The notes below the pieces were generated by a model. That model did no database searches and was not told the DNA's origin. It saw only the letters and a program-made list of their open reading frames with translations. Positions 44,826 through 56,156 of a stretch of DNA of 64,000 nt are shown piece after piece. Every line of letters begins with the position of its first letter. Positions within the stretch are counted from its first letter, which is position 1. A program made the position numbers and the translations under genes. Origin of the DNA: Heliocidaris erythrogramma (Eukaryota > Echinodermata > Echinoidea > Camarodonta > Echinometridae); NCBI GenBank assembly GCA_025617745.1, contig CM046869.1, forward strand, positions 15,395,168-15,459,167. Reading direction: 5' to 3'.

Positions 44826-46165
44826 ATCGGTACAAATTTGCAGCTGGAAGGTAGGGGAAAGGGATCTTCTACGCCATGGCGTGTTGTAATTGGATAAAAC
44901 TATTTTCAAATTTTGTTCCGAAAACCCATTTAAAACGGATCGAAGCAGTCTTGTTACAAAATTTCATACAAGGCACTTAATGTTAGATGCATTGTATGAG
45001 TTGAGCCATCAGTTTGTTTTGGTTTCTGCCTCTACATGCAATATGGGAAATATTTCCGCACTGATGAGATTTTGAAAGATTTTTAATCAACCTTGATCCT
45101 GAAGTTATAGGCGGAGATGATGAACGAGATAACGAATTTACTTTACGAATTGTTACAGAGGAATGAGCACACCAATACGAGGAATGTGAAAATATTATCT
45201 CATTTACCCACATCAGGCTGATGGGTATAATTTTGCAGATAGGATGCAGGGGAAATGATTTTCTTCTTCGCCATGGCGTGCTGGCGTAATTTGTCTCCAA
45301 AAATTATGTAAATTGATCGAAACAATATTTCATGGCATTTCTTTCCATGCATCGAATGTTAACATTGCATGTAATGAGTCATCATGATTGTCTTAGTTTT
45401 CAATTTTACACTTTATAAGGAGAATATCTCTGCACTGATGAGATTGTAAAAAATATGAAAAATATTGGTGAAGGTGGTATAGAAAATTTGCTCTACAAAC
45501 TTTTATACATGGGATGGGCATCAGCTGTTTCTGCCTTTGCATAATAGCCATGCTTTGTAAATCAAGCTCTCTAGATTTTCAAAGCGGTTATGAATGAAGA
45601 TCACTATCCCGTCGTTTAGAATTTTAGATCTGTCCTGCCGAGATCACAGCTGGATATAATTGCTATTTCAGTGTACTCCATGGAACATGCTGGAAACATA
45701 TTCTGTATAAATTGGAATTGTACGAGAAGTGTCTTTATCACTTGAGTACTCGCTGATACACCTTGCTTTGTTTGAGATTATTTATTTCAAAGTGTTAACT
45801 CGTTTGATTATAATATTCTGTTAGAGAAGTACATAACATGTACAGATCAGATGTTTTGACAACTTCTTGTTTTCCAAAAAAAACAAAAAACTGTTGATTA
45901 TCCTACTTGAAGAAAAATATTTATCCTGTATATTAAAATCTTTGTATATCATGGAAAGGTTTATTTTGAAAGAAAATAGACGTCAAAGAATAATTCACTT
46001 CTACGTGTAACCATTTTTTACACGAGTTAACGAATTCACTTTACGTTTGGTTACAGAGGAATGCGCACATCAAACGAGGAATGTGAAAATATTACCTCAT
46101 GTACCCAAATAGCTGATAGGTACAATTTTGCAGATGGGATATAGGGGAAATGATTTCTTCTTCTC
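44797..46165. repeat. Three diverged repeats replacing the LINE endonuclease region
   Basis: AAGCTGAT(C/G)GGTA..TTTGCAG..GG(A/T)..AGGGGAAA..TTCTTC recurs near 44820, 45218 and 46110. Following blocks (GATCGAA..CA, TGCACTGATGAGATT) repeat at 44938/45065 and 45315/45433. No endonuclease motif is visible where ORF2's N-terminus should be. Confidence 0.5.
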
Positions 46166-47780
46166 CCCTTTGAAAATAAGTGAAGCTAGTAAGAAATTAT
46201 GTGATGATAAAATTACGATCGGGGAATGTACTTCAGTGTTAAATAAAATGTCTTTAAATAAATCTCCTGGAAATGATGGCCTGACCGTTGAATTTTATCG
46301 CACTTCTTGGCATGATATAGGGGACCTTATTTTAGATTCATTTAATACATCTTTTGAGAATGATGAATTGTCTACTACTCAAAAACGGGGCGTTATAACT
46401 ATAATTAAAAAAAGAAGATAAAAATCCTTTATATATTCGTAACTACAGACCAATTACCCTTTTAAATGTTGACTATAACACTATGAACACGATGACAAAG
46501 AGAGCGGACAAAATATACAGCTCCTCATTGTACCCTCCACAATTGCTCTAGTAGACAAAAGAACATACCTTCATTGCTATTATGTAGAACAGGTGAATAT
46601 GAATGTGACACCTGTTCTACATATTTTTACATAATAGCAATGAAGGGATGTTCTTTTGTCTACCAGGGCAATTGTGGAAGGTACAATGAGGAGCTGTATA
46701 TTTTGTCCGCTTCTTTGTTCGCCATGTTCATAGTGTAAGCTATTGTCGAAACTTTTGGCTGAGAGAATAAAGAAGGTACTAGAAGAAGTGATACATGTTG
46801 ATCAAGTAGGATTTCTTACTGGTAGAAATATTGTGGAAGCTAAGAATTATTGATGATATTATTTTTTACACAAAGACATACAATGTACAAGGGTTTTCAG
46901 TAACTGTTGATTTTGAGAAAGCTTTTGACACAGTTTCACACTCATATATGAAAGCATTGATGAAAAAATATGGTTTTGGCACCCATTTCTGTAGATGGAC
47001 AGAAGTTTTGTATAATAATGTTGTCAGTTGTGTCATGATCGGAGGGTATTCTACAGGTTATTTTGAAATAGGTAGGGGCGTAAGACAAGGGGATCCGTTG
47101 TCTCCGTATATATTTTTGTTGATTATAGAAACATTAGCTTTGGCTATTCGAAAAGAACAAAATTTAAAAGGTATTTTGATAGGTAATATAGAAGTTAAGT
47201 TGGTTATGTATGCAGACGATTGTTCTATTTTTCTAAAAGATATAGAATATATGAAAATCTTAGAAAAAATAATGGATTCTTTCTCTCAGGTATCTGGCCT
47301 GAAAATTAATAAGGATAAGACACAAATAATGGATTTGGGGTCTGTTAGTCGAAATGAAAATATTTTACCCAATATCACTTTGGGTAAACTGGTTTCCTTG
47401 GTTAAAGTACTTGGGGTATATTTTACTCTTGACATTAATGTTAAAGAAGAAATGAATTATAAAGAAATTCTTAGCAAAATAAAAAGATTGTTATAGGGTG
47501 GTGGAAGCAAAGGGATCTTACTCTTTTTGGGAAAATTCAATTAGTTAAAGTTTTTGCTATTTCTAAATTATTGTATGTATCTTCTATAATGTCAGTACCG
47601 TCATGGGTATTCAAAGAAGTAGAGGCGATCTGCTTTAACTTCGTTTGGAATGGTCACGATAAGATAAAAAGGAACATTTTATATTGGAATGATCTGGGCG
47701 AACCCATGTGGGTAAGATGTGTATATCATAAACTGGGTAAACCCATATTCTTGAGGGGTACATACTTCTGACAAAAAAAT
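46165..47780 (+). pseudogene. LINE reverse transcriptase, interrupted and frameshifted
   Basis: RT motifs in order: NKSPGNDGLTVEFYR (46255), NYRPITLLN (46439), then after the MITE QVGFLTGRN (46805), VDFEKAFDTVSH (46906), GRGVRQGDPLSPYIFLL (47070) and the catalytic YADD (47209), then SGLKINKDKTQI and FNFVWNGHDKIKRNILYW (47640). L1/Tx1-like. Frameshifts near 46418, 46835 and 47495 and loss beyond 47780 make it inactive. The active-site Asp pair is intact. Confidence 0.85.
46479..46735. mobile_element. CACTA-like MITE, copy 1, TAA duplication
   Basis: Ends CACTATGAACA / TGTTCATAGTG, flanked by TAA (46476-46478, 46736-46738). CACTA elements start CACTA and duplicate 3 bp. The interior is a long hairpin (GTAGACAAAAGAACAT..ATGTTCTTTTGTCTAC and GAACAGGTG..CACCTGTTC). 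It lies in the LINE RT; at the empty site the reading frame continues (NVDY then KLLSKLL). Confidence 0.88.
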
Positions 47781-47877
47781 TATCAGCATACTATTAAAGA
47801 TCTACATTGTACACATTTGCAAACTGAATTCATATTTTGTTGTCATTATACTGGCCCTAACTTATCAAACGGTAATA

Positions 47878-48103
47878 GAGTACCGAAGTGTGACGTCATA
47901 CCGCCCAAGTTGTCAAGGTTGCTGGTTCTAAACAATTTTGTGCTGAACAATGGCGTGGTGATCACACCGGCACCAAACACTGAATTTGCCCTACTCCAGC
48001 CCGTTGCTTGACTGATTTCGCGGTGAACCTCAAGCACGGGCTTTGTTGTTTAGAACTAGTAACCTGGACGACGAGCGAATATGACGTCAGCACTTCGGTA
48101 CTC
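47878..48103. mobile_element. MITE with GAGTACCGAAGTG TIR, copy 2
   Basis: GAGTACCGAAGTG, then TGACGTCAT at the left; ATGACGTCA, GCACTTCGGTACTC at the right; TA on both sides (47876-47877, 48104-48105). A second inverted block, TTGCTGGTTCTAAACAA / TTGTTTAGAACTAGTAA, lengthens the hairpin. Interior unlike copy 1. Confidence 0.78.
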
Positions 48104-48105
48104 TA

Positions 48106-50639
48106 TCTATGCAGACCTAAAGAATGTGAGAAGTGCTCAAGAGAAAATGAAAGCACCTCCCATCCCACATGTGCTTTTGACCCCTAGTACAAATGGTTGA
48201 GTCCACTTTTCAAACCTGCGCCACCTTTTGAGGAAACGGCATTCCATTGCTACTACTTACGAAGGAAGCACTACACATCCGCCTCCCTACTCTTTGAAGG
48301 TAAGCTGCTTTTTATATCTTATCATTTCTTTCTAAATTCCATTTTCTCTTTGATATTGTTTATTAATTTAAAAGTACATATATATAGCCTGAGATGTACC
48401 ATCCAGTGACATTTTCTGGTCCATGACTGTCTTTTGTGGGATTATTATGAGTGAATTGATAGAGAAATGTTAATAAGCCAGTTTGGGGTTAGCGCATGGT
48501 ACAAATGACCCCAAATATCCACAGATATTTTAGACATGGAGGGTCCCTTTATGTGCACTTCAGAAAAATAACTCTGGGAGTGATAGGTGAATAGCTTTTG
48601 TTTCCCCCTTTAAAAAGAATACTTCCACCTGGATATCATGGAATGCACCATTAGTGCATAATTGAATAATGATTACATGACATTCATGAGCACATATCGA
48701 ATATTAGTGTCAGTGGGTTTTAGAATTTGGTACAGATGACCTTTATCTGCTCATGCTCAGATTGCATCTCCGAAGTGGCTTATTTAGTTGAGATACCAGC
48801 ACTATGAACACGATGAACACTTGCTTTGGTAGACAAAAGAACATCCCTTCAGTACTATTATGTAAAATAAGCAGAACAGGTGAATATGCATGTGACACCT
48901 GTTCTACATATTTTTACATAATAGCAATGACGGGATGTTCTTTTGTCTACCAGGGCAATTGTGGAAGGTACAATGAGCTGTATATTTTGTCCGCTTCTTT
49001 GTTCGCCATGTTCATAGTGCAGTTTACCTTAGCTTAATACTCCCATTGTTTAAGTTGCAAGGCCCAAGAGGAAAGAAGTATGCCTGGGTCATATCGTTCA
49101 CCCACCGCCTGATAGTTTACATTCCCTACTGGTCTGTTTATAACCATGGGGTTGTGTGTTAACTCCTTGGTTTAACGAGTGGTCTGGCTTTCCATGTATA
49201 TGGGCTAAGAAATCAAAATCATTTCACTAGGCAAGTGTGTATCGAGCACATAATTATGCAACTTCAATTTCAAGACAAGATGAATGTCATGGTTCATTAT
49301 GTCATAATAATGTTATTGTTCGCTTCATGTGAGGAACATCTGCCATAAATGAATAACTGATGTGTCATTACTACCATTCTCAAAATATACAGATGATCTT
49401 GATATCTTTATAAAGTTGCCTTTCTTGCACTCGATTTCTCTCCCCTCCCCTTATTTCTGTATCAGTATTGTACCTTTATTCCATACACCATTTTATTTTC
49501 TGTTATATTTCTTGTCATTTCCCTTTGCATGGGTCAATAGGTATTATCCATATCTCTATATGTTTTCTTTTTTTTCTTTTTCTTTTTTTTTGGGGGGGGG
49601 GGGGTGGGACCCGACTTTTATTTTTTTTTATTTTATGGAAACGGCATGATGTCTCGTATATGTGGTATATAGAGAGAGTGAGAGAGAGAAGGGGAGGGGC
49701 AGGAGAGAGAAAAAACGAGCTAACATTTAGATTTGCTTTTTAAAAAATATCTGCATTGGTAATCAAAAATTGTAGCATATTTGCAAATTTCACTACAAAA
49801 GTTTAATATTGTAAATATGCTAGTGTAATATTTTTTGTGAAATTTGTTACATGTACATATATCTCACTCTGTCGTTTCAGATTCAGCAAATAGACGAGAA
49901 AAACAACAACGGTACGAGGAAACAGCATAAGCAGTAACGTAACAACTAAAAAAAGAAATTAACGTATATTCTAGATGGACAAAATGAAGAAGACTTCTGG
50001 CACGTGTTAAGATTATATCATGATTATATCCAAACTGGATGAAGCTGTTAAGGTGGCACCATAAGTAGTACCTGCAGGAAAATGTTTGCAGAACTGAAGA
50101 AATGTTTACTATGAATACTATGAAGGCCGGGAAAACTCCTTTCAACATGCCCTGGTCGTGTATGCATCTCAACTATGGGGGAATGCACAATCAACTGATG
50201 AACAAAAACCGCAGCTTCATTAGATGTTGACCAGTAATTTGGATAATTATGAGGAAGTGCCAGATGGAAAATACTGCATATTAATCATCTTTAATGCATG
50301 CATGGTGAAGGAGGCCTAGAGATTACAACTGGAGGAGAAAGTCTATTGTATATATATCAATTCATTCTACTTCTGACCGCCGTTCTGTTATTTGATGAAT
50401 TCGCCAACTGGGCCTTTGGGTATTAAAATATTACTTACTCAGCTCTTTGTGATAAGATACATGCATTGTTGTTGTTTTTTGTACTGGCATAGCTGTGGTG
50501 AGAGGCTGATGATGATTGCATGATCAAGTAGTCTTTGTGTCCCATGACTTTCCTTAAAACCGATTTAGGAGTTGTCCCCTTGTATCGAATGAATAGACCG
50601 AAATAGGCATATTGTAAATCTCAGTTGCTAAATTATTTC
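48106..50639. other. No gene; one MITE and simple sequence
   Basis: Apart from the CACTA-like MITE at 48800-49019, a T/G homopolymer tract at 49565-49605 and a GA-rich stretch near 49675-49715, nothing is supported. Confidence 0.4.
48800..49019. mobile_element. CACTA-like MITE, copy 2, CAG duplication
   Basis: Same termini CACTATGAACA / TGTTCATAGTG, with CAG at 48797-48799 and 49020-49022. 220 bp, lacking part of the left arm present in copy 1. Two copies with different exact 3-bp duplications fix the ends and target size. Confidence 0.88.
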
Positions 50640-51690
50640 GGGCCCATGTGGGAACACAATATATGGGATCAATCATACTGTTCCCATATATTACCCATAT
50701 GGGCCATCGGGTATGGCCCATATGGGTCCCCAATGGGCCTTGTGTGCAAAATACTATGGGGGCCCCATATGGGATAGCCTAGTATTTGCCAACATATTGC
50801 CCACATTTATACCCAGATGGGCCCCAGGCCGAACCCATATTGGAGATCTGGGATGGCCCATATGGGACCCACATGTGTCTTGGGTGCAAAATCTTATGGG
50901 GCCCATATGGGCATTCCCGTGTGGAACCCATATGGCAGCCGACAGAAAATACCCATATGGGATAGCCCATATTTACCCACATATTTCCCACATTTGTACC
51001 CAGATGGGCCCCAGGCCGAACCCATATTGGCCATCTGGGATGGCCCATATGGGACCCACATGGGCCTTGGGTGCAAAATCTTATGGGGCCCGTATGGGCA
51101 TTCCCATGTGGGACCCATATGGGAACCAACAGATAATACCCATATAGGATAGCCCGTATTTTACCCACATATTGCCCACATTTATACCCAGATGGGCCCC
51201 AGGCCGAACCCATATTGGAGATCTGGGATGGCCCATATGGGACCCACATGTGTCTTGGGTGCAAAATCTTATGGGGCCCATATGGGCATTCCCGTGTGCG
51301 ACCCATAAGGGATAGCCCATATTTTACCCACATATTGCACACATTTATAACCAGATGGGCCCCAGGCCGAACCCATATTGACGATCTGGGAAGGCCCATA
51401 TGGGACCCACATGGGCCTTGGGTGCAAAATCTTATGGGGCCCGTGTGGGCATTCCCATGTGGGACCCATATGGGAACCCACAGATAATACCCATATGGGA
51501 TAGCCCACATTTTACCCACATATTTCCCACATTTATACCCAGATGGGCCCCAGGCCGAACCCATATTGGCCATCTGGGATGGCCCATATGGGACACACAT
51601 GGGCCTTGGGTGCAAAATCTTATGGGCATTCCCATGTGGGACCCATATGCAAACCCATATGGGGCCTACATGATCTCCATATGGGCTTGC
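50640..51690. repeat. ~188-bp satellite rich in CCCATATGGG
   Basis: GATGGGCCCCAGGCCGAACC starts at 50816, 51003, 51191, 51354 and 51542: spacings 187, 188, 163 and 188 bp. The 163-bp unit lacks the GGAACC..CAGATAATACCC segment. Each unit holds several CCCATATGGG or near matches (GGGCCCATATGGG, CCCATGTGGG), so it is palindrome-dense. Long Pro/Trp/Gly frames on both strands are repeat artefacts. First and last units are diverged. Confidence 0.9.
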
Positions 51691-51699
51691 TACCTGGGA

Positions 51700-52060
51700 T
51701 TTTTTCCATTTTACCTTCTGATCCACATTACCCTCTGTATCATAACAAAAAGTTTAAAATTAAGTATCCTTAGCCCCCCTTGTTTATAATCTAGATATAA
51801 GGTGCTTCTTTTTATTTTGTCCCTCCCTCGCCATAAAAAATCGAAACAGATATCGATTTCTTTAAAGTAGCTATCCAAAGAAAATCCAACGAAAATCACA
51901 AATAATGGCAATTAATGTATCACGAGAAACTGGGAAGCTTACAGATGGCAATCGTACAAGTTTTATGTCAACTGCGTATCTGATGATTATAAAAACAACA
52001 TAAATAAAAGCTCTTCTAAGCATCTGGAATATCCGAGGATTCGCCAGAAATATAGCGATG
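51700..52060 (-). pseudogene. LINE RT C-terminal remnant
   Basis: Minus-strand FDFLWRGRDKIKRSTLYLDY then GGLRILNF parallels FNFVWNGHDKIKRNILYW of the LINE at 46165-47780, so same clade. The frame before it is broken. Its flank is shared with 15500-15695. Confidence 0.65.
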
Positions 52061-52625
52061 TTTTGATGTCGTCACACTTGAGACCAATCCTGCTTAAGCA
52101 GACGACGTCCTATAATGAATGAACGTAATTGCAATGCAATTATTTATCAAATTATAAAGAGTTTGGTACATTTAAACATGACCTTATTTCACACCATTCT
52201 AAAAGGGAAAGTGAACTGATTCTGATAACTAAATCCGTTTGATTGCAAATACACAGGAGAAGGGTCAATGATCAATGAAATAAACCTCATTTTCAAATTG
52301 AAAAGCCCTCCGAATAATAGCATAGATGGTATTCGTTCCCTCTTGAAACACCGAACATGCCCCGGTGCAAACAGCTGAAAATACAATGGCGTCTTATTTT
52401 GTTTACAAGTGACCGATTCCTTTATTTTTTTAACGCTGCATTTTTCATCAAAATAATACCATACACGAAGTTAAGAGTGAGGCAACAGACTAACATTAAG
52501 ACTGACGCTAGTCAAGTAAGAGAAATAAATGAAGAGGAGATGACAAAACAGGCACTGAAAAATGTGTAAGATGTTATGGGACATCGTCTGCTTAGACAGG
52601 ACTCGTCCCGTGTATGACGTCACAT
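52060..52625. mobile_element. TIR element, about 570 bp, copy B
   Basis: Reverse complement of 14930-15500, ends GATGTCGTCACACT and GTATGACGTCACA-type. Most of the interior matches copy A over its length. Confidence 0.6.
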
Positions 52626-52867
52626 TTCCAGGGTTGAAAAAGAAACTCCTCGCGGGGCAAAAATATGCGAATATTTCGGCCCACATTTGAAACAAAATAT
52701 TAATTTATGAACACCTATGGATTTCGAATGTTGATGGAATGTTTTAGGGCATCTTCCCCTTTCCGTTGATACCAAATTTATTGCATTTTGATGTCTTTGT
52801 ACATCTCCGAGTAGCTCCTTTAAAAACCCATTCAGGCACCGGAGTCAGAGAGCTAACATATATTAAT

Positions 52868-52996
52868 TTTGAGTAACCATATTGAAATCTCCTCCGACAA
52901 CAAAAGGTTTATTTTTAAATTCCTCCTTTTCTAAAATCTGAATAATCTTACGCAAAAAGGCTAGTCGTTCCTGTTCTTTACTTCCAACAGGGAAGT
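52868..52996 (-). pseudogene. LINE apurinic-type endonuclease fragment
   Basis: Minus strand reads EQERLAFLRKIIQILEKEEF then FVVGGDFNMV. GGDFN is the conserved core of LINE EEP endonucleases, which nick target DNA. With 51700-52060 downstream in the same orientation it is likely one LINE with its middle lost. The frame ends exactly where the DIRS copy 2 terminal repeat begins, so DIRS copy 2 probably inserted into it. Confidence 0.7.
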
Positions 52997-52997
52997 C

Positions 52998-53344
52998 AGT
53001 AAAATCAGAAGGGATTTTATTATTTGCTAGATAAATCTATGTACCTACCTATTTGCTAGTCTTCCGACTACGCAAGCCATTCGAGTAATTAAAGTCACGA
53101 CAGTGCATATACCCCCTATGATCACGCCTTCCTCTGTGCACGTACGCATGACGTACGCATGACGCGCGCACACAATCCTCCTCTTTACGAGCAGCCTCAG
53201 ACAAACTTTGACATGTTGCTAGGCAAGGAGTGGGGTAGGAGGGTGGGACGTAGGTAGGTACATAGATTTATCTAGCAAATAATAAAATCACTTCTGATTT
53301 TACTGATTTACTACAATAAATCAATGTACCTACCTATTTGCTAG
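52998..53344 (-). repeat. Palindromic terminal repeat, DIRS copy 2 (3' end)
   Basis: Arms GATTTTATTATTTGCTAGATAAATC..GTACCTACCTATTTGCTAG (53010-53060) and inverse (53245-53290), third direct copy GTACCTACCTATTTGCTAG at 53326-53344. Loop has TCCTCCTCTTTACGAGCAG and GACATGTTGCT as in copies 1 and 3. Confidence 0.72.
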
Positions 53345-53374
53345 ACCAGCACAGATTCAAATGGGGGGCATGTC

Positions 53375-54440
53375 CCAAGAGGAAGGTCAACAGGAACCCA
53401 AGGATGACGTTGCAGCTTGCAAGTCTTGTTAGAAAAAGACTCAACAGACAGAACATCTTTTAAATAAAAAGATGTGAAGGACGTGGAGGAGCGCCAGTAG
53501 GCTGCCCTCATAATGTCCACTAGGGGCACCCCTTGGAAAAGAGCCCAAGAGGCACTGAGCCCCTGGTATCGTGAGCACAGGGCTTCCCATCACTCAATAA
53601 GGCCTCCGGCCGAGCTGCCTGGATCGCTTCGACTATCCATCTAGAAATGGATTCTCTGGAAGCGGGGGAAAAGGGCTCTCGAGTGATGACAAAAAGCTGA
53701 TCACTCTTACGAAGAGTCTTAGTCCTATCTAAATACCATTTCAAGGCCCTCACCGGACACCAGACCTTATCCTCCTGCACCGAGGAATGGTCCGACAGCG
53801 GTCTAAGAAAAATCTCCAGAGGAAGTCCAGAGGAAGCAGTCTGATTTTTGGCAATAAAGGAGGGCTTGGGTATAAGTCGCACACCATGGTTCTCCCAACG
53901 GATGTGACCCGGTGTGATACACCGATGAGTACTCCTCCTCTGTGTAGAAGCAATAGCAACTAAAAACAGCGTCTTGACCGTTAAATGGTGAAGGGACGCT
54001 TTACCCAAAGGTTCAAAAGGTGGCTTCGCAAGCACGTCAAGGACCTTGGGTAGACTCCAAGAAGGAGTCAGGCTACGAGTTGATGGACGCTGCAAGAAGA
54101 AGGAGCGAGTCAACCTAGCCAAAAGAGGGGAGTTGGAGACTCCCGAACCATCAGCAAAACCAACGTGGACGGCGGCAATAGCCGAACGATAGCCACGTAT
54201 GGTTGAAATCGATCTACCCTTATCGAAAAGGGAGATCAAAAAATCGGCAAAAACACCAATAGGGGCTTCACGTGGCGAGACACCCTGATTCTCGCACCAA
54301 GAAAAGAAGGCCCCTAGACAAGAGTTGTAGAGATCTCTAGTGGAGTCTCTACGGCTTCTCATTACAAACTGGGAGGCCCTCTTGGAGAGCCCCGAGCTTC
54401 TGGCGTCTTCCCCAACAACGGCCAGGCAGTCAAGTGGAGG
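53375..54440 (-). pseudogene. Tyrosine recombinase, DIRS copy 2
   Basis: N-terminal SAM-like part (SRRDSTRDLYNSCLGAFFSWC), GRSISTIRGYRSAIAAVH, catalytic Arg in STQRRSTH, VWCPVRALKWYLDRTK, RESISRWIVEAI and the HxxR box AHDTRG. A one-base-type shift just after it ends the frame at 53520. The nucleophile segment AAYWRSSTSFTSFYLKD continues in the next frame (53341-53529). A 6-bp loss after QRRST is evident against copy 3. The same open frame extends upstream through the RT/RNase H region to 55397. Confidence 0.82.
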
Positions 54441-56118
54441 ACCGCTGGGCGTTGATGAACAATCCCCGAGAGGGGTTGAATTATCAAATCCTCCCTGAGA
54501 GGAAGGGGAAACGGCTGGCCGGCCAGGAGACTCAGCAGGTCTGGAAACCAATGTCTCGCTGGCCAATGTGGGGCTATCAACAAGAGCCAAGCCCTGTCCT
54601 CCTTGACCTTCCTCAAGACCTGAGGGATCAGAGGAATGGGGGGAAAAGCGTACCCCCGGATAGCTCCCCAATGGAGGTAAAAGGCATCCATCGCCCACGC
54701 CTCCTGATCCCGAACCCGCGAGCAATACCTCGGGAGTCGGTGATTGAGGGTGGAGGCGAACAGATCCATCTCCAGAGGACCCCACACCTCTTGGAGAAGA
54801 GGAAACACCTCCGGATGAAGAGTCCACTCTGACGGGAGGCATTTGCCCCGAGACAGAAAATCCGCGATCAGATTGTCCTGACCGGGAATGTAGGAGGCTA
54901 CCGGAATAATGTTCATAGACTGGCACCACCTCCACAACTGGGCAGCTAAGGTGTTCAGAGAGGAAGACCGAGTGCCGCCTTGGTGATTGATGTAGGCAGC
55001 TACTGTGACATTGTCCGTAAGAACGAGTACAGTGCGACCAACAAGACCGGGCCTGAAATGATGAAGAGACAGGCTGACCGCCATCATTTCCAAGACGTCG
55101 ACTAGACTGGCCAGATAGCCAAGGAATTGAAGCCATTGCCTGGCTCTGACCCTGCGGGCCACTCGCAGTGACCGTGCGGTCATGGTGATAGTCCGAATTA
55201 TGTCCCGACTGGGGCGGGCAAGCTGATTCGGGATAACTATCTCCGCACCTAAGTACACCGGGGTACATGTGGGAGATAATTCCGATTTTTCCCAGTTTAT
55301 CAGAAAGCCTAAGTCTTGCGTTAGCCGCCGTAAAAGGCATAACTGATCCAACAGGAGGGACTCTGAGTTTGCAACTAGGAGCCAATCGTCTAGACAAATA
55401 ATCGGAGGCCGCGATTCCGTAGAAACGCGGCCAGGGCCGACACTATTCGGGTAAAGACTCGAGGGGGCGGCCTCAGCCCGAAGGGCAGGGCATGAAATCG
55501 AAACGTTTCGCCCTGGAACGCGAATCCCAGCAAATTTCTCGACAGAGAGTGAATGGGAATGTGAAAGTACGCGTCTTTGAGATCGAGGGAGATCGCAAGG
55601 TCGTCCCGCTTGATCAAGGGCAGAATAGATGCCAAGGTCTCCATGCGAAAATGCACTGGAGGTATAAACCTGTTGATTCTTTTCATGTCTAGAATCATAC
55701 GTAAACTTCCCGAGCGCTTGGGAATGACAAAAATTGGGGAGAGACAGAGATGAGGATGACCTCTCACCCTTTCTACAGCCCCCTTTCCCAGCAGCGTGGC
55801 GATCTCTGAGGAGGAGATGTGCTGCTGGAAAAGGGCGGACATTGGAGGCGGGTGGATTCTGATGGCGCCGTTTGGAATCGGCTTTATCAGATCTATGTAA
55901 AAGCTGTCGCGCACAACGGATAGCACAAATGCGTCGCCGGAGATTGCCTCCCAAACTGGGAGGAATCTCCGGAGCCGCCCGCCTACACTGTCCCCAAGCA
56001 CTCGGGATAAGGTATCACAAGGCCGACTTGGGCCTGACTGGGCCCTTGGCGGTGGTCTTACGCCCCCCTCTTCCTCTCGCCGAGCCTCTACCACGGTTGT
56101 CCAGGGTAGGGGTCTCAA
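54362..56118 (-). pseudogene. RT/RNase H/methyltransferase-like protein, DIRS copy 2
   Basis: RT: SPIFVIPKRSGSLRMILDMK, RINRFIPPVHFRMETLASIL, SLDLKDAYFHIPI, ALPFGLRPPPRVFT, then DDWLLVANS. The Tyr before DDW is lost by a 4-base deletion at about 55393 that also shifts the frame. RNase H: the first half is deleted. VDVLE joins directly to MMAVSLSLHHF, apparently between the VDVLE and NVLE-type sites seen in copy 3, removing STDAS. LTDNVTVAAYI and LIADFLSRG remain. The C-terminal DLFASTLNHRLPRYCSRV..YAFPPIPLIP..LLLIAPHWP occupies the DIRS methyltransferase position. Confidence 0.82.
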
Positions 56119-56156
56119 CCCGAGGGATAGTCACAATCACTCGACAATTTGAGCGG

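Noticed and set aside
50779-51726. 315-residue minus-strand frame and several plus-strand frames of MGPRPNPYW type
   Set aside because: Satellite units whose length leaves several frames open on both strands; variants do not show codon-position bias.
52357-52569. Conserved small protein also present at 15009-15203 (minus)
   Set aside because: The two frames lie in copies of the same TIR element; opposite-strand frames are equally open and termini differ.
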